64,000 bases of DNA. Origin: Bacteroides congonensis. Lineage in GTDB: Bacteria; Bacteroidota; Bacteroidia; Bacteroidales; Bacteroidaceae. The notes under the pieces were generated by a model, which was given only the letters and a program-made list of their open reading frames with translations, did not search any database and was not told the DNA's origin. A program made the position numbers and the translations under genes. Below, one piece after another: positions 49,430 through 58,618 of this stretch; the stretch's first letter is position 1, and each line of letters starts with the position of its first letter. Location: contig NZ_FQXY01000010.1 of NCBI RefSeq assembly GCF_900130125.1, positions 1,178,001 through 1,242,000 of the forward strand, read 5' to 3'.

Positions 49430-51043
49430 TTATTCAAGTGTTCCCTGCGAAGAAGAAGCGATAACTTCCCGCTGGTTGTTCTCAATAGCATTGTTATAAT
49501 TAGTCTCATCTTCGGGAATAGGAAGCACATAGTTCGGACTTTCCGCTTTCAGACGATATGCCGAGTACTCTTTGGGCGAACTGAAAAGCCGATGTTCCAC
49601 AGCCGGCATCCCTTGGCGGCGCATATCCCAAAAACGCATGATTTCTTCAAAACATAACTCCCTGCGGCGTTCCTGCCAGATGAATTGAATCAAATCGTCT
49701 TTTGTCGCGAAGTCCGAGACTTGCTTTTCGGCATCCGGGCTTCCCGATTTGTATTTCTTTACCCGCAGTTGGTTGAGCAACCCGATGGCATCATTGCTGA
49801 CACCGCTTGCTTTCTGTGCATATGCTTCTGCCAGGTTCAGGTAAAGCTCAGGAGTTCTCCAGGCTTGACTGGAATAGTTTGTACCCGATCTCTGGTCGTA
49901 TTTATGAGGGTGATATTGTCCCGCATAATAAGTCGGATTGCGCGTGCTGCCGGATTTATTATATCTTCTTTGGAAATAAGCCTGAAGCCGCAAGTCGTCC
50001 TCGTCATACAGCCCGATTAAAGAATTTTCCCCTGTCCACGAAGTGTGGAAACCATATTCGTAGTACATGAGTACAGGGTTGTTCGGCGCAAGGTAATCAT
50101 AACCACCGTCACTCCGCCCGAATCCGAAGACCACTTCGTCCAGTTCCTGATTGTTGACGCAAAAACTGTTCTTCTCTACAGATGAAACATATCCGAATAA
50201 CGTTGCGTCCTCAGTATTCAAGTCGTAGATAGAAGAATTCTTGGCCAGAAACTTCTCCGCTGCCGAGATTACCCCATCCCAATCCTGTTGGAACAAGGCG
50301 ATTCGTGCTGCCAGGAAGTAGATGGCAGCAGAAGTGATTTCCGGTTTCCGGCCGTTGTACTTTTCGCACTGGAATACCGCTCCCGCCATATATTCCTGGG
50401 CTTTCTTTATGTCGTCATTGATTAATGCATACACTTCCCTGATAGTAGCTCTCGGTTGCGGAGCAATTTGTATTTCGGGGCTGGTCTTTATCACGACACC
50501 CGGTTTGTCAAGGTTGGCTGTCGAATAGGGAAGGGCATATGTGTTTATCAGGCAGAAGTAATGGTAAGCGCGCAGTGCGTACGCCTGTGCCGCCAAAGCC
50601 CGGTAAAGTCCTTCTTCCGTCTCCGCATAAGTCATCTCAGGCAAGGCATTGATGATAGTGTTGCATCCCAGGATATTGCTGTAACGTCCGCTCCAGAAAC
50701 CGTCTCTGATATTCTCCGAGAAATCACTCTGCCATACAAAAGCGGCTTCACCATATCCTGCCTTGGCATCTATGCCTTCGCGCCAGGTGGTGCAATACCT
50801 GTCGTTTTTTTGTTCGGCGTCATAGTAGAGAGGCCCCATTTCCACATCATCCGTCATTAAGTTGACGAAAGAGATTTGCGAACCGAATTTGTCGGGGTAT
50901 CCTTCTCCCAGGAGCAGCGGGGTGAAGTCGGTTACGGATTCGGGTATCAGCAAGTCTGCCGAGTCCTCTTTCAGATAGTCGTCGCATGAAAAGAGCGACA
51001 GGATAGCCATGAAAGATGCTATGTGTATAAGTTTCTTGTTCAT
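49430..51043 (-). CDS. SusD/RagB-like nutrient-binding lipoprotein
   Basis: 537 residues from MNKKLIHIASFMAILSLFSC (lipobox). TPR-like SusD features: YSNILGCNTIINALPEMTYAE, AQAYALRAYHYFCLINTYALPYS and AAIYFLAARIALFQQDWDGVI. The C-terminal SusD_RagB block contains TPELYLNLAEAYAQKA, LLNQLRVKKYKSG and IWQERRRELCFEEIMRFWDMRRQG. It caps the SusC barrel from outside and delivers ligand. It starts 19 bp after susC. Confidence 0.95.
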   Translation of the reverse strand: MNKKLIHIASFMAILSLFSCDDYLKEDSADLLIPESVTDFTPLLLGEGYPDKFGSQISFVNLMTDDVEMGPLYYDAEQKNDRYCTTWREGIDAKAGYGEAAFVWQSDFSENIRDGFWSGRYSNILGCNTIINALPEMTYAETEEGLYRALAAQAYALRAYHYFCLINTYALPYSTANLDKPGVVIKTSPEIQIAPQPRATIREVYALINDDIKKAQEYMAGAVFQCEKYNGRKPEITSAAIYFLAARIALFQQDWDGVISAAEKFLAKNSSIYDLNTEDATLFGYVSSVEKNSFCVNNQELDEVVFGFGRSDGGYDYLAPNNPVLMYYEYGFHTSWTGENSLIGLYDEDDLRLQAYFQRRYNKSGSTRNPTYYAGQYHPHKYDQRSGTNYSSQAWRTPELYLNLAEAYAQKASGVSNDAIGLLNQLRVKKYKSGSPDAEKQVSDFATKDDLIQFIWQERRRELCFEEIMRFWDMRRQGMPAVEHRLFSSPKEYSAYRLKAESPNYVLPIPEDETNYNNAIENNQREVIASSSQGTLE

Positions 51044-51062
51044 GATTTCTAGCTGTTTGATG

Positions 51063-54000
51063 TTAAAATGATACATTTACTCCTAAACTGAACGTCGGTA
51101 AAGCGGGGATATTGGCTCCGTTTGTCTCCGGATCCAGTCCATTCCACTTCTTGTCCGCGATAGTGAATAAGTTGGTTGCTTGAAAACGCAGCATCAGGCT
51201 GTTGACATTCAACGGTTGCAACATCTTCTTGGGGAAATTATAACTGAGCGAAACGAGTTTCAGTTTGAGGAAATCAGCCTTCGCCACCCTGATATTGCTG
51301 TAATTATACATTTCGTATGGATAAATCGTTTTTCCTTTTATTGTTGCGTCATAAGTATCGTAGGCGGCTCCCGCTTCCGTCCCGAAGTAGTTGGTCAATG
51401 CGGTGCTGTTATACGGTGCCGGGTAGATGGTCTGGTCGCCGGGGTTGTTCCAACACTTCAGCCAGTCGGTGGAAAGGTTGCTCAACGGATCTATGTAATG
51501 TGTATTATCTGCGTAATAATTGGGAATCCGTGCCACGCTTCCGATGCTATACGTGAAATTCATGGATAAAGAGAAATCCTTATAACGAAGTTGCGTGTCG
51601 AATCCGCCGGTCAGTTTGGGGAAGATGGATCCGCAGCGCACCAGTCTCATGTCCGTCTTTGAGCCCCGGATCGACTCTCTTCCATCCCTTGTATAGAACA
51701 TGGCATAGCCGTTGTCCTGATTGATGCCGGCAAACTCATAAGCATAAAGCGAACCGATAGGGGCTCCTTCTATTGCCAGACTGCCGCTCAACATCTTTTC
51801 GACAATTTCAACGTCGCTTAAATCTTCAGGGTTGGCATAAGTGATTTTGTTGATGTTGCGGCTGAAGTTCATGCCGACTCTCCACTCCCAGTCTTTCCTC
51901 TTTAAAAGTCCGACGTTGACAAAGCCTTCCACCCCCTTGTTGGTCATTTCTCCCGCGTTATAATATAGCAGCGTCCTTCCGTTGGATGAGGCTACCGTTT
52001 TACTCATAATTAAGTCGGATGTTTTCTTGCCGTAGACATCGACTCCACCTCTTATCCGTCCTTCGAGCAAGGAGAAGTCAATGGCGGCGTTCCACGAACG
52101 TGTTTTCTCCCATCTCAAGTCGGGGTTGGGCAATAGGCGGATACTTGAAGTCGGAATATTCTCCACCCTGTCTCCGGTCGTGATTATCAGATAGGGCGAT
52201 GAATCTTCGTGTATATTTCCCTGAATACCGTAAGACCCCCTGAGAGCCAGATTATCTACTAGGGAAACATCTTTCAGGAATGCTTCGTTCATCAAGTTCC
52301 ATTTCACCGCAAACGAGTAGGTAGGCAACCAGCGGTATTTGGGGTTACTGCCGAATTTGTTGGAACCGTCCGACCGGATATTGGTGTTCAGGATATACCG
52401 GTTGTCATAAGAGTAGGAAGCCACTCCGTAGAAAGAGGCAACCTGTGTGAAGGAGTTGGTATTGGCAGGAAGTGTCTTTCCCGTCTGTATATACTGCCTG
52501 GTGAATAGCTCGGTTATCACCGGATTGAACTTCTCACCGAATTCCGGTGTCCAGCCGTACCCCGTGATTCCTACGCCTTTGTAAGCGTTCCGCCGCGCTT
52601 CCGTACCTGCCATGATGTTGATATGATGGTATCCGCCGAATATTCCGGTGTAACTTACCTGATTCCTAATGGTATAACCCGTCTTACGTAGATTGGACTG
52701 ATACAGCATACCACCGTAGGGAAGTGCGGATGCATTGTAGATATCCGTATCATAGGGAGTGTACATGCCATAATCCCATCCTCTGATATCGCTTATGTTG
52801 TAAGACTGTTCGGTAGCCCAGTCCCTTTGTGCCGTATTGGTATTGTGGTAAGAGAAAGTGCCTGTATATTTCAGTCCGCTGATGATATTCACATCCAGTT
52901 GGAGCAAGGCGTTGAAATCATCCAGTTGCGATGACTTTCCGGTATTGTCCAGTTCTTTGAGGATATTGTAGCCGATAGACTTTGTGCCGGTGTTTCCGGC
53001 TTTCTCATACGTCATATAGTATGAACCGTCATTGTTGAAAGCAGGAATGGTTCTTGACTTGCTATATGCATAGTTGAAAGGATTGACAGAAGAACTGTAT
53101 CCGTTATTGGCCGTGTTGGTAAAGTCGACTTTGGCGGTAAAGCTGATGTGCTTGTTAATATCCATCGTCATCTTGGCCAGCGTACTGATCTTTTCAGTAT
53201 CCGAACCTTTCGCCGCGCCTTCGATATTCTGATAACCGGCAGAGATGTAATAAGTCATTTTCTCCGTACCACCGGACACGCTGACGTTGTGCGTATGCGT
53301 GATGCTGTTGCGGAACAGATGCTTGAACCAGTCCGTATTCCTTGTCTGCATGGCGCCGACTTCCGATTTGAACTCGTCCAAAGTCATGTCTTTGTTCATC
53401 AATGCTTCATAAGCGCCCTCGTATGTCGGGCCATACGGCGTACGTCCGAAGTTGTATCCGGCATCGACCAGTTGTTTGGAGAAAGCGATACGCTCCTGCG
53501 AATTCATCTGATGATAATTGGAATAGGAAGGACGGGTGTTCAGTGTGACATTACCATTATAAGTAATGACGGGACGTCCTGCTTTTCCTTTCTTGGTAGT
53601 TACCACAATCACCCCATTGGCGGCTTTCACACCGTAAATGGCAGTTGCCGACGCATCTTTCAATACGGTGATACTTTCAATATCCTGCGGATTTACTCCC
53701 GAGATGGCATTACCTATCAGATATTCGGCATCTTCACTATTGATATCCGAAGCGGTGAAAGGCACGTCCTGTTCCAAGATCACTCCGTCCACCACCCATA
53801 CCGGCGATTTATTACCGTTGATGGTAGCATTACCACGAATACGGATTTTAGGAGTGGCACTAGGCTCACCCGAAGTATTCATTACCGCCATGCCCGGTAT
53901 AGTGCCCTGAAGCATCTGGTCGATGGAACTGACTCCCTGCACCATGATGTTCGCGGCTTTTATGGATGAGACGGCACTGGCAGACTCCCGGCGATCCATC

Positions 54001-54632
54001 ACCTGATAACCTGTGATGACAACCTCATTCAAGGCGGCATCGCTCTCTTTCAGGATGACAGGAGATACTTTCTTATTGCCAAGCCCCTTTTCGACAGATA
54101 CTTTGACCTGCCTTGTCTGCATTCCCAGATAAGAAAACCGGAGTGTGTAGGTTGCGTTGTTCTCAATTAAAAAGTTGTACGCTCCGTTTATGTCAGTGGT
54201 TGTCACCCATTTCGTCCCCTCTATGATGACATGCGCTCCGGGAAGCGGCTGTCTGTTCTCGTCTATGACGATGCCGTCCAACTGGCATAGCCTGGCTTTT
54301 GCTTCGGCTTCCGGACTTCCGGGTTTCAGGGCAATTGTAATAAAATTGCCGTCTATCTTATATACCAACGGCTTTTTGCCGATTACTTCATCCAGCATTT
54401 CGCTGATTGTCTTGTTCTTGATACTCCCCGTGACGCCATAGGCAAAGATATCTTCATGGTTAAAGATAAACTTATATCCGCTTGCCTCTTCAATTTTCTT
54501 GAAAGCATTGGCAAGCCGCTCATTCTTGAACTCAAGTGAGATTCTCTTTTCACTTTGTTGTCCCCGGATATTGGCGCTGAACATTGTTAAGGCTAAGAAT
54601 AGCCAGAACATTTTAACCGCAAAGTGATTCAT
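51063..54632 (-). CDS. SusC/FecA-like TonB-dependent transporter with STN signalling domain
   Basis: 1189 residues from MNHFAVKMFWLFLALTMFS; the frame extends to 54695 and the true start is uncertain. Order: signal peptide, STN domain (about 28-80; ISLEFKNERLANAFKKIEEASGYKF), carboxypeptidase-like domain (about 107-185), plug (NEVVITGYQ, VLKDASATAIYGVKAANGVIVVTT), beta-barrel ending FSLGVNVSF. The STN domain contacts FecR in the periplasm, linking ligand uptake to the ECF sigma encoded upstream. A 29-bp motif shared with the fecR upstream region lies at 54777-54805. Confidence 0.95.
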   Translation of the reverse strand: MNHFAVKMFWLFLALTMFSANIRGQQSEKRISLEFKNERLANAFKKIEEASGYKFIFNHEDIFAYGVTGSIKNKTISEMLDEVIGKKPLVYKIDGNFITIALKPGSPEAEAKARLCQLDGIVIDENRQPLPGAHVIIEGTKWVTTTDINGAYNFLIENNATYTLRFSYLGMQTRQVKVSVEKGLGNKKVSPVILKESDAALNEVVITGYQVMDRRESASAVSSIKAANIMVQGVSSIDQMLQGTIPGMAVMNTSGEPSATPKIRIRGNATINGNKSPVWVVDGVILEQDVPFTASDINSEDAEYLIGNAISGVNPQDIESITVLKDASATAIYGVKAANGVIVVTTKKGKAGRPVITYNGNVTLNTRPSYSNYHQMNSQERIAFSKQLVDAGYNFGRTPYGPTYEGAYEALMNKDMTLDEFKSEVGAMQTRNTDWFKHLFRNSITHTHNVSVSGGTEKMTYYISAGYQNIEGAAKGSDTEKISTLAKMTMDINKHISFTAKVDFTNTANNGYSSSVNPFNYAYSKSRTIPAFNNDGSYYMTYEKAGNTGTKSIGYNILKELDNTGKSSQLDDFNALLQLDVNIISGLKYTGTFSYHNTNTAQRDWATEQSYNISDIRGWDYGMYTPYDTDIYNASALPYGGMLYQSNLRKTGYTIRNQVSYTGIFGGYHHINIMAGTEARRNAYKGVGITGYGWTPEFGEKFNPVITELFTRQYIQTGKTLPANTNSFTQVASFYGVASYSYDNRYILNTNIRSDGSNKFGSNPKYRWLPTYSFAVKWNLMNEAFLKDVSLVDNLALRGSYGIQGNIHEDSSPYLIITTGDRVENIPTSSIRLLPNPDLRWEKTRSWNAAIDFSLLEGRIRGGVDVYGKKTSDLIMSKTVASSNGRTLLYYNAGEMTNKGVEGFVNVGLLKRKDWEWRVGMNFSRNINKITYANPEDLSDVEIVEKMLSGSLAIEGAPIGSLYAYEFAGINQDNGYAMFYTRDGRESIRGSKTDMRLVRCGSIFPKLTGGFDTQLRYKDFSLSMNFTYSIGSVARIPNYYADNTHYIDPLSNLSTDWLKCWNNPGDQTIYPAPYNSTALTNYFGTEAGAAYDTYDATIKGKTIYPYEMYNYSNIRVAKADFLKLKLVSLSYNFPKKMLQPLNVNSLMLRFQATNLFTIADKKWNGLDPETNGANIPALPTFSLGVNVSF

Positions 54633-54776
54633 TCTGCTCCTTTTGAAGGAATTAGTCCAAATATTCACCATGATTATGCATTTAGTGTTTGACAAACTTT
54701 GTTCTTTTACTCCTGTTTAAACCCTCTCGTAAGCTTTTTTAAGCCTTCTATATGTTTATTACGTTTTATCTTGGGG

Positions 54777-54805
54777 AATGGGTGACAGAAAAGAAACTTT
54801 TTTTG
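54777..54805 (-). promoter_or_regulatory. Putative ECF-dependent promoter element upstream of susC
   Basis: 29 bp aligned without gaps to 57313-57341: plus-strand AATGGGTGACA at one end and CTTTTTTTG or CTCTTTTTTTG at the other, the middle A-rich. On the minus strand it reads CAAAAAAAG...TGTCACCCATT toward susC. The TGTC core resembles ECF -10 elements; likely target of the sigma at 57358. Confidence 0.6.
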
Positions 54806-54905
54806 AGAAAATGCGGGCAATTGGTTTTAATTTATACTTTCCGAATAATTATGCAACAGGTAAACACTTGAATTGTGTAGCAAAATGAAAGGTGTTAATA
54901 GACTA

Positions 54906-54947
54906 AAACTGCCATACAGCCATGTTTGTGTGGCTATATGACAGTTT
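54906..54947 (-). terminator. Terminator or attenuator between the tlpA-like gene and susC
   Basis: 16-bp stem with two mismatches or wobbles (54906-54921 with 54932-54947), 10-nt loop, then TTTTAGTC on the minus strand, 22 bp after the tlpA-like stop. It separates sigma-fecR-tlpA from susC. Confidence 0.7.
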
Positions 54948-54969
54948 ACGGTATCACAGAGTTAAAAAA

Positions 54970-56106
54970 CTATTTTGCGAAAAGCTCATCCATCTTTTGG
55001 GAAAGTTTTTCTCCGCGCAGGTCTTGCGCTATGATTTTTCCTTGTGCGTCAATGATGTACATGCGGGGGATGCCCGTCACCTTGAACATTTGCGCTATGG
55101 GGCATTTCCATCCTTTCAGTGAGGATACGTGCTTCCAGGTCAGTCCTTTTCTCTCGATGGCACCTTTCCAGGCAGCTTCTTTCTCGTCCAGCGACACGCC
55201 GAGAATCTCCAGTCCTTTGCTGTGATATTTCTCGTAGATTGCTTTCAAGTTGGGCACTTCCGCCAGGCAGGGGCCGCACCAGGACGCCCAGAAGTCCAAC
55301 AATACAATGTGTCCGCGGAGCTCATGCAGGGAAAGTTTCTTCCCTTCGGGAGTGGTCAGTTCAAAATTGGGTGCGATACCGCCTATGTTGACCTGTTGCA
55401 TATCTTCTATCTTTTGCTTCAAAACCACCCCCGGAGCCGATTTCTTTACCCGGTCTGTCAGCTTGTCGTAGAAAGAAAGCACCTCGTCCAGTGTTTGGTT
55501 CGTCATTAGATAACGCTCGAAGAAATAGGTGGAAGCAACGTCATTGCGGGTAGTATCCATATAGTTCTGCACCGACCTTGCAATCAGGCTGTCTATCATG
55601 GCTACTTTGTATTTGGCCGAATCAATGGCCGTCGTATCTTTTGAGTTCAATGCTTGTGACAGTGTTATCATCTTCCCCAGTTGGAAGAAAGAAGCGGTGG
55701 TGGAGAGCGTCTGCCCCGATTTCAGGACTTCTTGTTCGCGGTCACCTTTGACTTCTATATGAGTGGTGTTGCGTGTTTTCCCTTTCTTGTCGGTGGTTGT
55801 TTTCTCCTCGATAGTAACTTGAAGAGGGGTTGTGCTGACAAAGATTTCGGCTTTATTCTTGGGGCTGCAACTGATAGCCATCCGTTGTTCCTCTTTTACC
55901 TTTCCTTTCAGTGAGAAAGAAAAATCGGGGGTAACTTTTACCGAGTCGACTGCTTGCAGGCTGTCGGCCGTGATGTATTTCTGCAGATAAACCGTTTTTC
56001 CGGCTCCGTTCTCCCAGGTTCCTTCAATCTGGTAGGGCACTTGCGCCACAGCCATAGAAACAACTGGCAAGAAAAAACAAAGTCCATAAAATCTTTTCAT
56101 TTTCAT
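54970..56106 (-). CDS. TlpA-like thiol-disulfide oxidoreductase with DUF4369 domain
   Basis: 378 residues, signal peptide MKMKRFYGLCFFLPVVSMAVA. DUF4369 region (YQIEGTWENGAGKTVYLQKYITADSLQAVDSVKV), helical linker, then thioredoxin domain: LLDFWASWCGPCLAEVPNLKAIYEKYHSKGLEILGVSLD (active site CGPC), cis-Pro loop GIPRMYIID. It is paralogous to the gene at 47279-48427. It follows fecR by 11 bp in the sigma-fecR operon, so it is part of the regulatory unit's transcript. Confidence 0.92.
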   Translation of the reverse strand: MKMKRFYGLCFFLPVVSMAVAQVPYQIEGTWENGAGKTVYLQKYITADSLQAVDSVKVTPDFSFSLKGKVKEEQRMAISCSPKNKAEIFVSTTPLQVTIEEKTTTDKKGKTRNTTHIEVKGDREQEVLKSGQTLSTTASFFQLGKMITLSQALNSKDTTAIDSAKYKVAMIDSLIARSVQNYMDTTRNDVASTYFFERYLMTNQTLDEVLSFYDKLTDRVKKSAPGVVLKQKIEDMQQVNIGGIAPNFELTTPEGKKLSLHELRGHIVLLDFWASWCGPCLAEVPNLKAIYEKYHSKGLEILGVSLDEKEAAWKGAIERKGLTWKHVSSLKGWKCPIAQMFKVTGIPRMYIIDAQGKIIAQDLRGEKLSQKMDELFAK

Positions 56107-56117
56107 CGTTCTCTTTT

Positions 56118-57281
56118 TTATAGTTTACTTATCGTAATCCGGTTACCCTCGAGGGTAGCCTTCACTTTTCCTACCTGATTGAGAAGCTTGAGAACTTGTT
56201 CCGGCCGGTCTGTACGTTCCGCCCAGAAATTGAAATGATAGTGCATGGATGCTTCGTCCGTGAAAACGACAGACAGGTTGTACCAGCGTCCGATAGCTTT
56301 CATGATTTCAACGAGCTGCGCTTCCCTGAAACAGAATAAATCTTCTTTCCAGGATACGTACTCGTTGATGTCTACCTTGCGCGGGATGAGCATCAAGTCG
56401 TTTTCATCCAGAGGAGCATCCTCGCCGGGATGAAGCTGCAATTCATTCTCCTTTTGGGTGTCGGATACGATGACGCTGCCCGATACCAGTGTGACATGCC
56501 TGCTTTCATGCGGGTAAGATCGGAAGTTGAATTCGGTTCCCAGTACACGTGTTTCCGCAGTTCCGCTTTTTACGATGAAAGGACGGGCGGCGTCTTTGGC
56601 CACATGGAAAAATGCTTCCCCTTCCAGTTCCACTCTCCGTTCTTTGCCGGCAAACCGGTTGGGATAGTGCAGCTTGCTTTCCGCGTTCAGCCAGACTTCC
56701 GTTCCGTCTTCCAGTACGATTTTGAAGTTCTTACCTCTCGGCGTGCTTAATATATGTGTAGTCACCGGCTCTTCCGCTTCGGTGGCGTGTCGGTATCTTA
56801 GGGACTCATTTTCCAGTTGAGCCCCTGTCTTCGCTAATAAATGTTTGTTTGCTTCACTGGTGATAGGCACAATCTGTCCGTCACCGGTTTGTAGTTCTAT
56901 GCTCTGCACTCTTTCAGAAGCGGGGAAAACAACCGCCACTTCTGTATACGGATTTTCTTCTGTGGTAGAGAAGAATGAATAACCTATGGCGAGCAAGGCG
57001 ATAGCTGCCGCACTTGCCGCCCATAAATAATACTTTCTGAATGAGGACGTCTGGTGATGCGGGTCTACCCGTTTCCAGGCTTTCTCCACATCCGGCGCCA
57101 TCTGCGGGCTCAGGTTCATCAAGGCTTCCCGGCTGTCCATCATTTCACGGAACAGGGTGTGGTGGGATTCCTCTTCGAGCCAGGCAATGAACTCTTCCGA
57201 CCGGCGGAATTTCCGGTCGTCCAATGCCCGTAAGGCATATTCGTAATCTTGCTCCTGCATGTGTTGCTCTTCAGTTTTCAT
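56118..57281 (-). CDS. FecR-family anti-sigma / sigma regulator
   Basis: 387 residues: N-terminal cytosolic part (about 1-80), one membrane helix (about 84-106; YYLWAASAAAIALLAIGYSFF), FecR domain (about 165-270; STPRGKNFKIVLEDGTEVWLNAESKLHYP, RVELEGEAFFHVAKDAARPFIV, TRVLGTEFNFRSYP) and a C-terminal STN-like DUF4974 (about 310-387; DLFCFREAQLVEIMKAIGRWYNLSVVF). It holds the ECF sigma until SusC with bound ligand signals through the periplasm. Confidence 0.94.
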   Translation of the reverse strand: MKTEEQHMQEQDYEYALRALDDRKFRRSEEFIAWLEEESHHTLFREMMDSREALMNLSPQMAPDVEKAWKRVDPHHQTSSFRKYYLWAASAAAIALLAIGYSFFSTTEENPYTEVAVVFPASERVQSIELQTGDGQIVPITSEANKHLLAKTGAQLENESLRYRHATEAEEPVTTHILSTPRGKNFKIVLEDGTEVWLNAESKLHYPNRFAGKERRVELEGEAFFHVAKDAARPFIVKSGTAETRVLGTEFNFRSYPHESRHVTLVSGSVIVSDTQKENELQLHPGEDAPLDENDLMLIPRKVDINEYVSWKEDLFCFREAQLVEIMKAIGRWYNLSVVFTDEASMHYHFNFWAERTDRPEQVLKLLNQVGKVKATLEGNRITISKL

Positions 57282-57312
57282 ATTCTATATATTATTACGT
57301 TGTGCTATAAGA

Positions 57313-57341
57313 AATGGGTGACAATAAAAACTCTTTTTTTG
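57313..57341 (-). promoter_or_regulatory. Putative ECF-dependent promoter element upstream of fecR
   Basis: 29 bp matching 54777-54805 (about 24 of 29 identical), between the sigma stop (57358) and the fecR start (57281). It suggests that fecR-tlpA has its own sigma-dependent start, giving feedback. Confidence 0.6.
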
Positions 57342-57357
57342 TCTCCGTGTGCAATTA

Positions 57358-57867
57358 CTATTTCCCGGTTTTGTATCTGACGAAAGATAAGGCTCTGGAT
57401 ATGAGTGTTTTCACAGTGTTGACCGTGATGCCCATTTCTTCCGCCACTTCTTTATATTTCTTTCCGTGGAGAAAGCAGGCTTCAAAGACCTTGCGGGTCT
57501 GCGGCGGGAGTTGGTTGATGGCGGACATCACTTGGGAGATACGTTCCTGATGTTCTTCGTCGTCACTGTTTTCTTCCCACTGTTCGGCGTTTTGCGAGAT
57601 ATTGGAAGCATATCTGCTCTTCACGTCGCAGTGGCGCAGGTGGTCGATGCAACTGTTGCGGACGAGGGAATATAATAAAGGCAGTGGCGAAACGTCTCCC
57701 ACTACCGTATCATAGTTTTCCCATAAATAGCTGAAGGTGTCGCCCACTATATCCTCTGCACATTCCTGGTCGCCGACCAGGTTGAACGCATAGAAATACA
57801 GCCGGGTATAGTTCGCCCGGAACAATGCTTCAAAGTCTTTGTACTTCTTCTCTTTTGAATAGGTCAT
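57358..57867 (-). CDS. ECF RNA polymerase sigma factor, FecI-like
   Basis: 169 residues from MTYSKEKKYKDFEALFRANY; the frame to 57924 overlaps the glycosyltransferase gene, so the internal start is preferred. Region 2: TRLYFYAFNLVGDQECAEDIVGDTFSYLWENYD. Region 4: INQLPPQTRKVFEACFLHGKKYKEVAEEMGITVNTVKTLISRALSFVR. It belongs to the Bacteroidetes FecI-like ECF group paired with FecR and SusC-STN. Only 16 bp separate it from the upstream glycosyltransferase stop, with no visible promoter, so read-through from the polysaccharide operon may supply it. Confidence 0.93.
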   Translation of the reverse strand: MTYSKEKKYKDFEALFRANYTRLYFYAFNLVGDQECAEDIVGDTFSYLWENYDTVVGDVSPLPLLYSLVRNSCIDHLRHCDVKSRYASNISQNAEQWEENSDDEEHQERISQVMSAINQLPPQTRKVFEACFLHGKKYKEVAEEMGITVNTVKTLISRALSFVRYKTGK

Positions 57868-57883
57868 AATCAGTGTCGGGTTA

Positions 57884-58618
57884 CTAACGCAGGACAAACC
57901 AGGCATGACGTACCACAGTGCCAATCAGCCCGTAGTGTGCAGCCATGATACGGAATCTTTCTTTGAGAGACGCTTTCCGGTTGCGGGTAGTCATTCCTTC
58001 GTCCAGATAGTCGATAATCGTCAAGTGGGTATTGTGGAGTGTACGCGCTTTCTTCATGATGCGGATGCACCAGTCGAAGTCGGCGGAAAAGCGATAGTTC
58101 AGATTGTAGGGTTCCACCAGTGTGTGGCGGGGGAAGAAAGCCTGATGGCAGACCAGCATTCCCTGCTTGAAACTTTTCCAGGTCAGTGTTTCCGGGGCGG
58201 CCAGCCGGCGCATGCGCAGGAAGTGTCTGTCCTTGTCTACAATGGCGGTTTCTCCGTAGAGTACGTCGGGAAGTTCGTTGCCATTGATGCTGTGCACCAT
58301 CTGTTGCAGCGTATCGTCTTCGTGAAAGCAGTCGCCTGCATTCAGGAAGCAGAGGTAATCACCGCCGGCAAGGGCGATTCCTTTGTTCATGGCGTCATAT
58401 AATCCTTTGTCCGGCTCGCTCACTACGGTGTGTATCCGCTCACGGTAGCGGTCGATAATGGCTAAAGTCCCATCCTTGGAAGCTCCGTCTACGATGATAT
58501 ATTCCACGTGATGGTACGTTTGCGAGATGACACTTTGAATCGTGTCTTCCAGTACCTTTTCAGCGTTGTATGTCACCGTGATAATCGAGAACTTGGGAGT
58601 AGGGTGGACGCTATGCAT
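57884..58618 (-). CDS. Family 2 glycosyltransferase
   Basis: 244 residues, GT-A fold: FSIITVTYNAEKVLEDTIQSVISQTYHHVEYIIVDGASKDGT at the N-terminus, SEPDKGLYDAMNKGIALAGGDYLCFLNAGDCF with a D-x-D-like NAGD, then HQAFFPRHTLVEPYNLNYRFSADFDW. It transfers a sugar from a nucleotide donor in the cytosol. Overlaps the preceding GT4 gene by 8 nt; last gene of the polysaccharide operon in this window. Confidence 0.9.
   Translation of the reverse strand: MHSVHPTPKFSIITVTYNAEKVLEDTIQSVISQTYHHVEYIIVDGASKDGTLAIIDRYRERIHTVVSEPDKGLYDAMNKGIALAGGDYLCFLNAGDCFHEDDTLQQMVHSINGNELPDVLYGETAIVDKDRHFLRMRRLAAPETLTWKSFKQGMLVCHQAFFPRHTLVEPYNLNYRFSADFDWCIRIMKKARTLHNTHLTIIDYLDEGMTTRNRKASLKERFRIMAAHYGLIGTVVRHAWFVLR

Noticed and set aside
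53148..53969. 273-codon plus-strand open frame opposite susC
   Set aside because: Antisense shadow of a certain gene; its translation has no recognisable domain.
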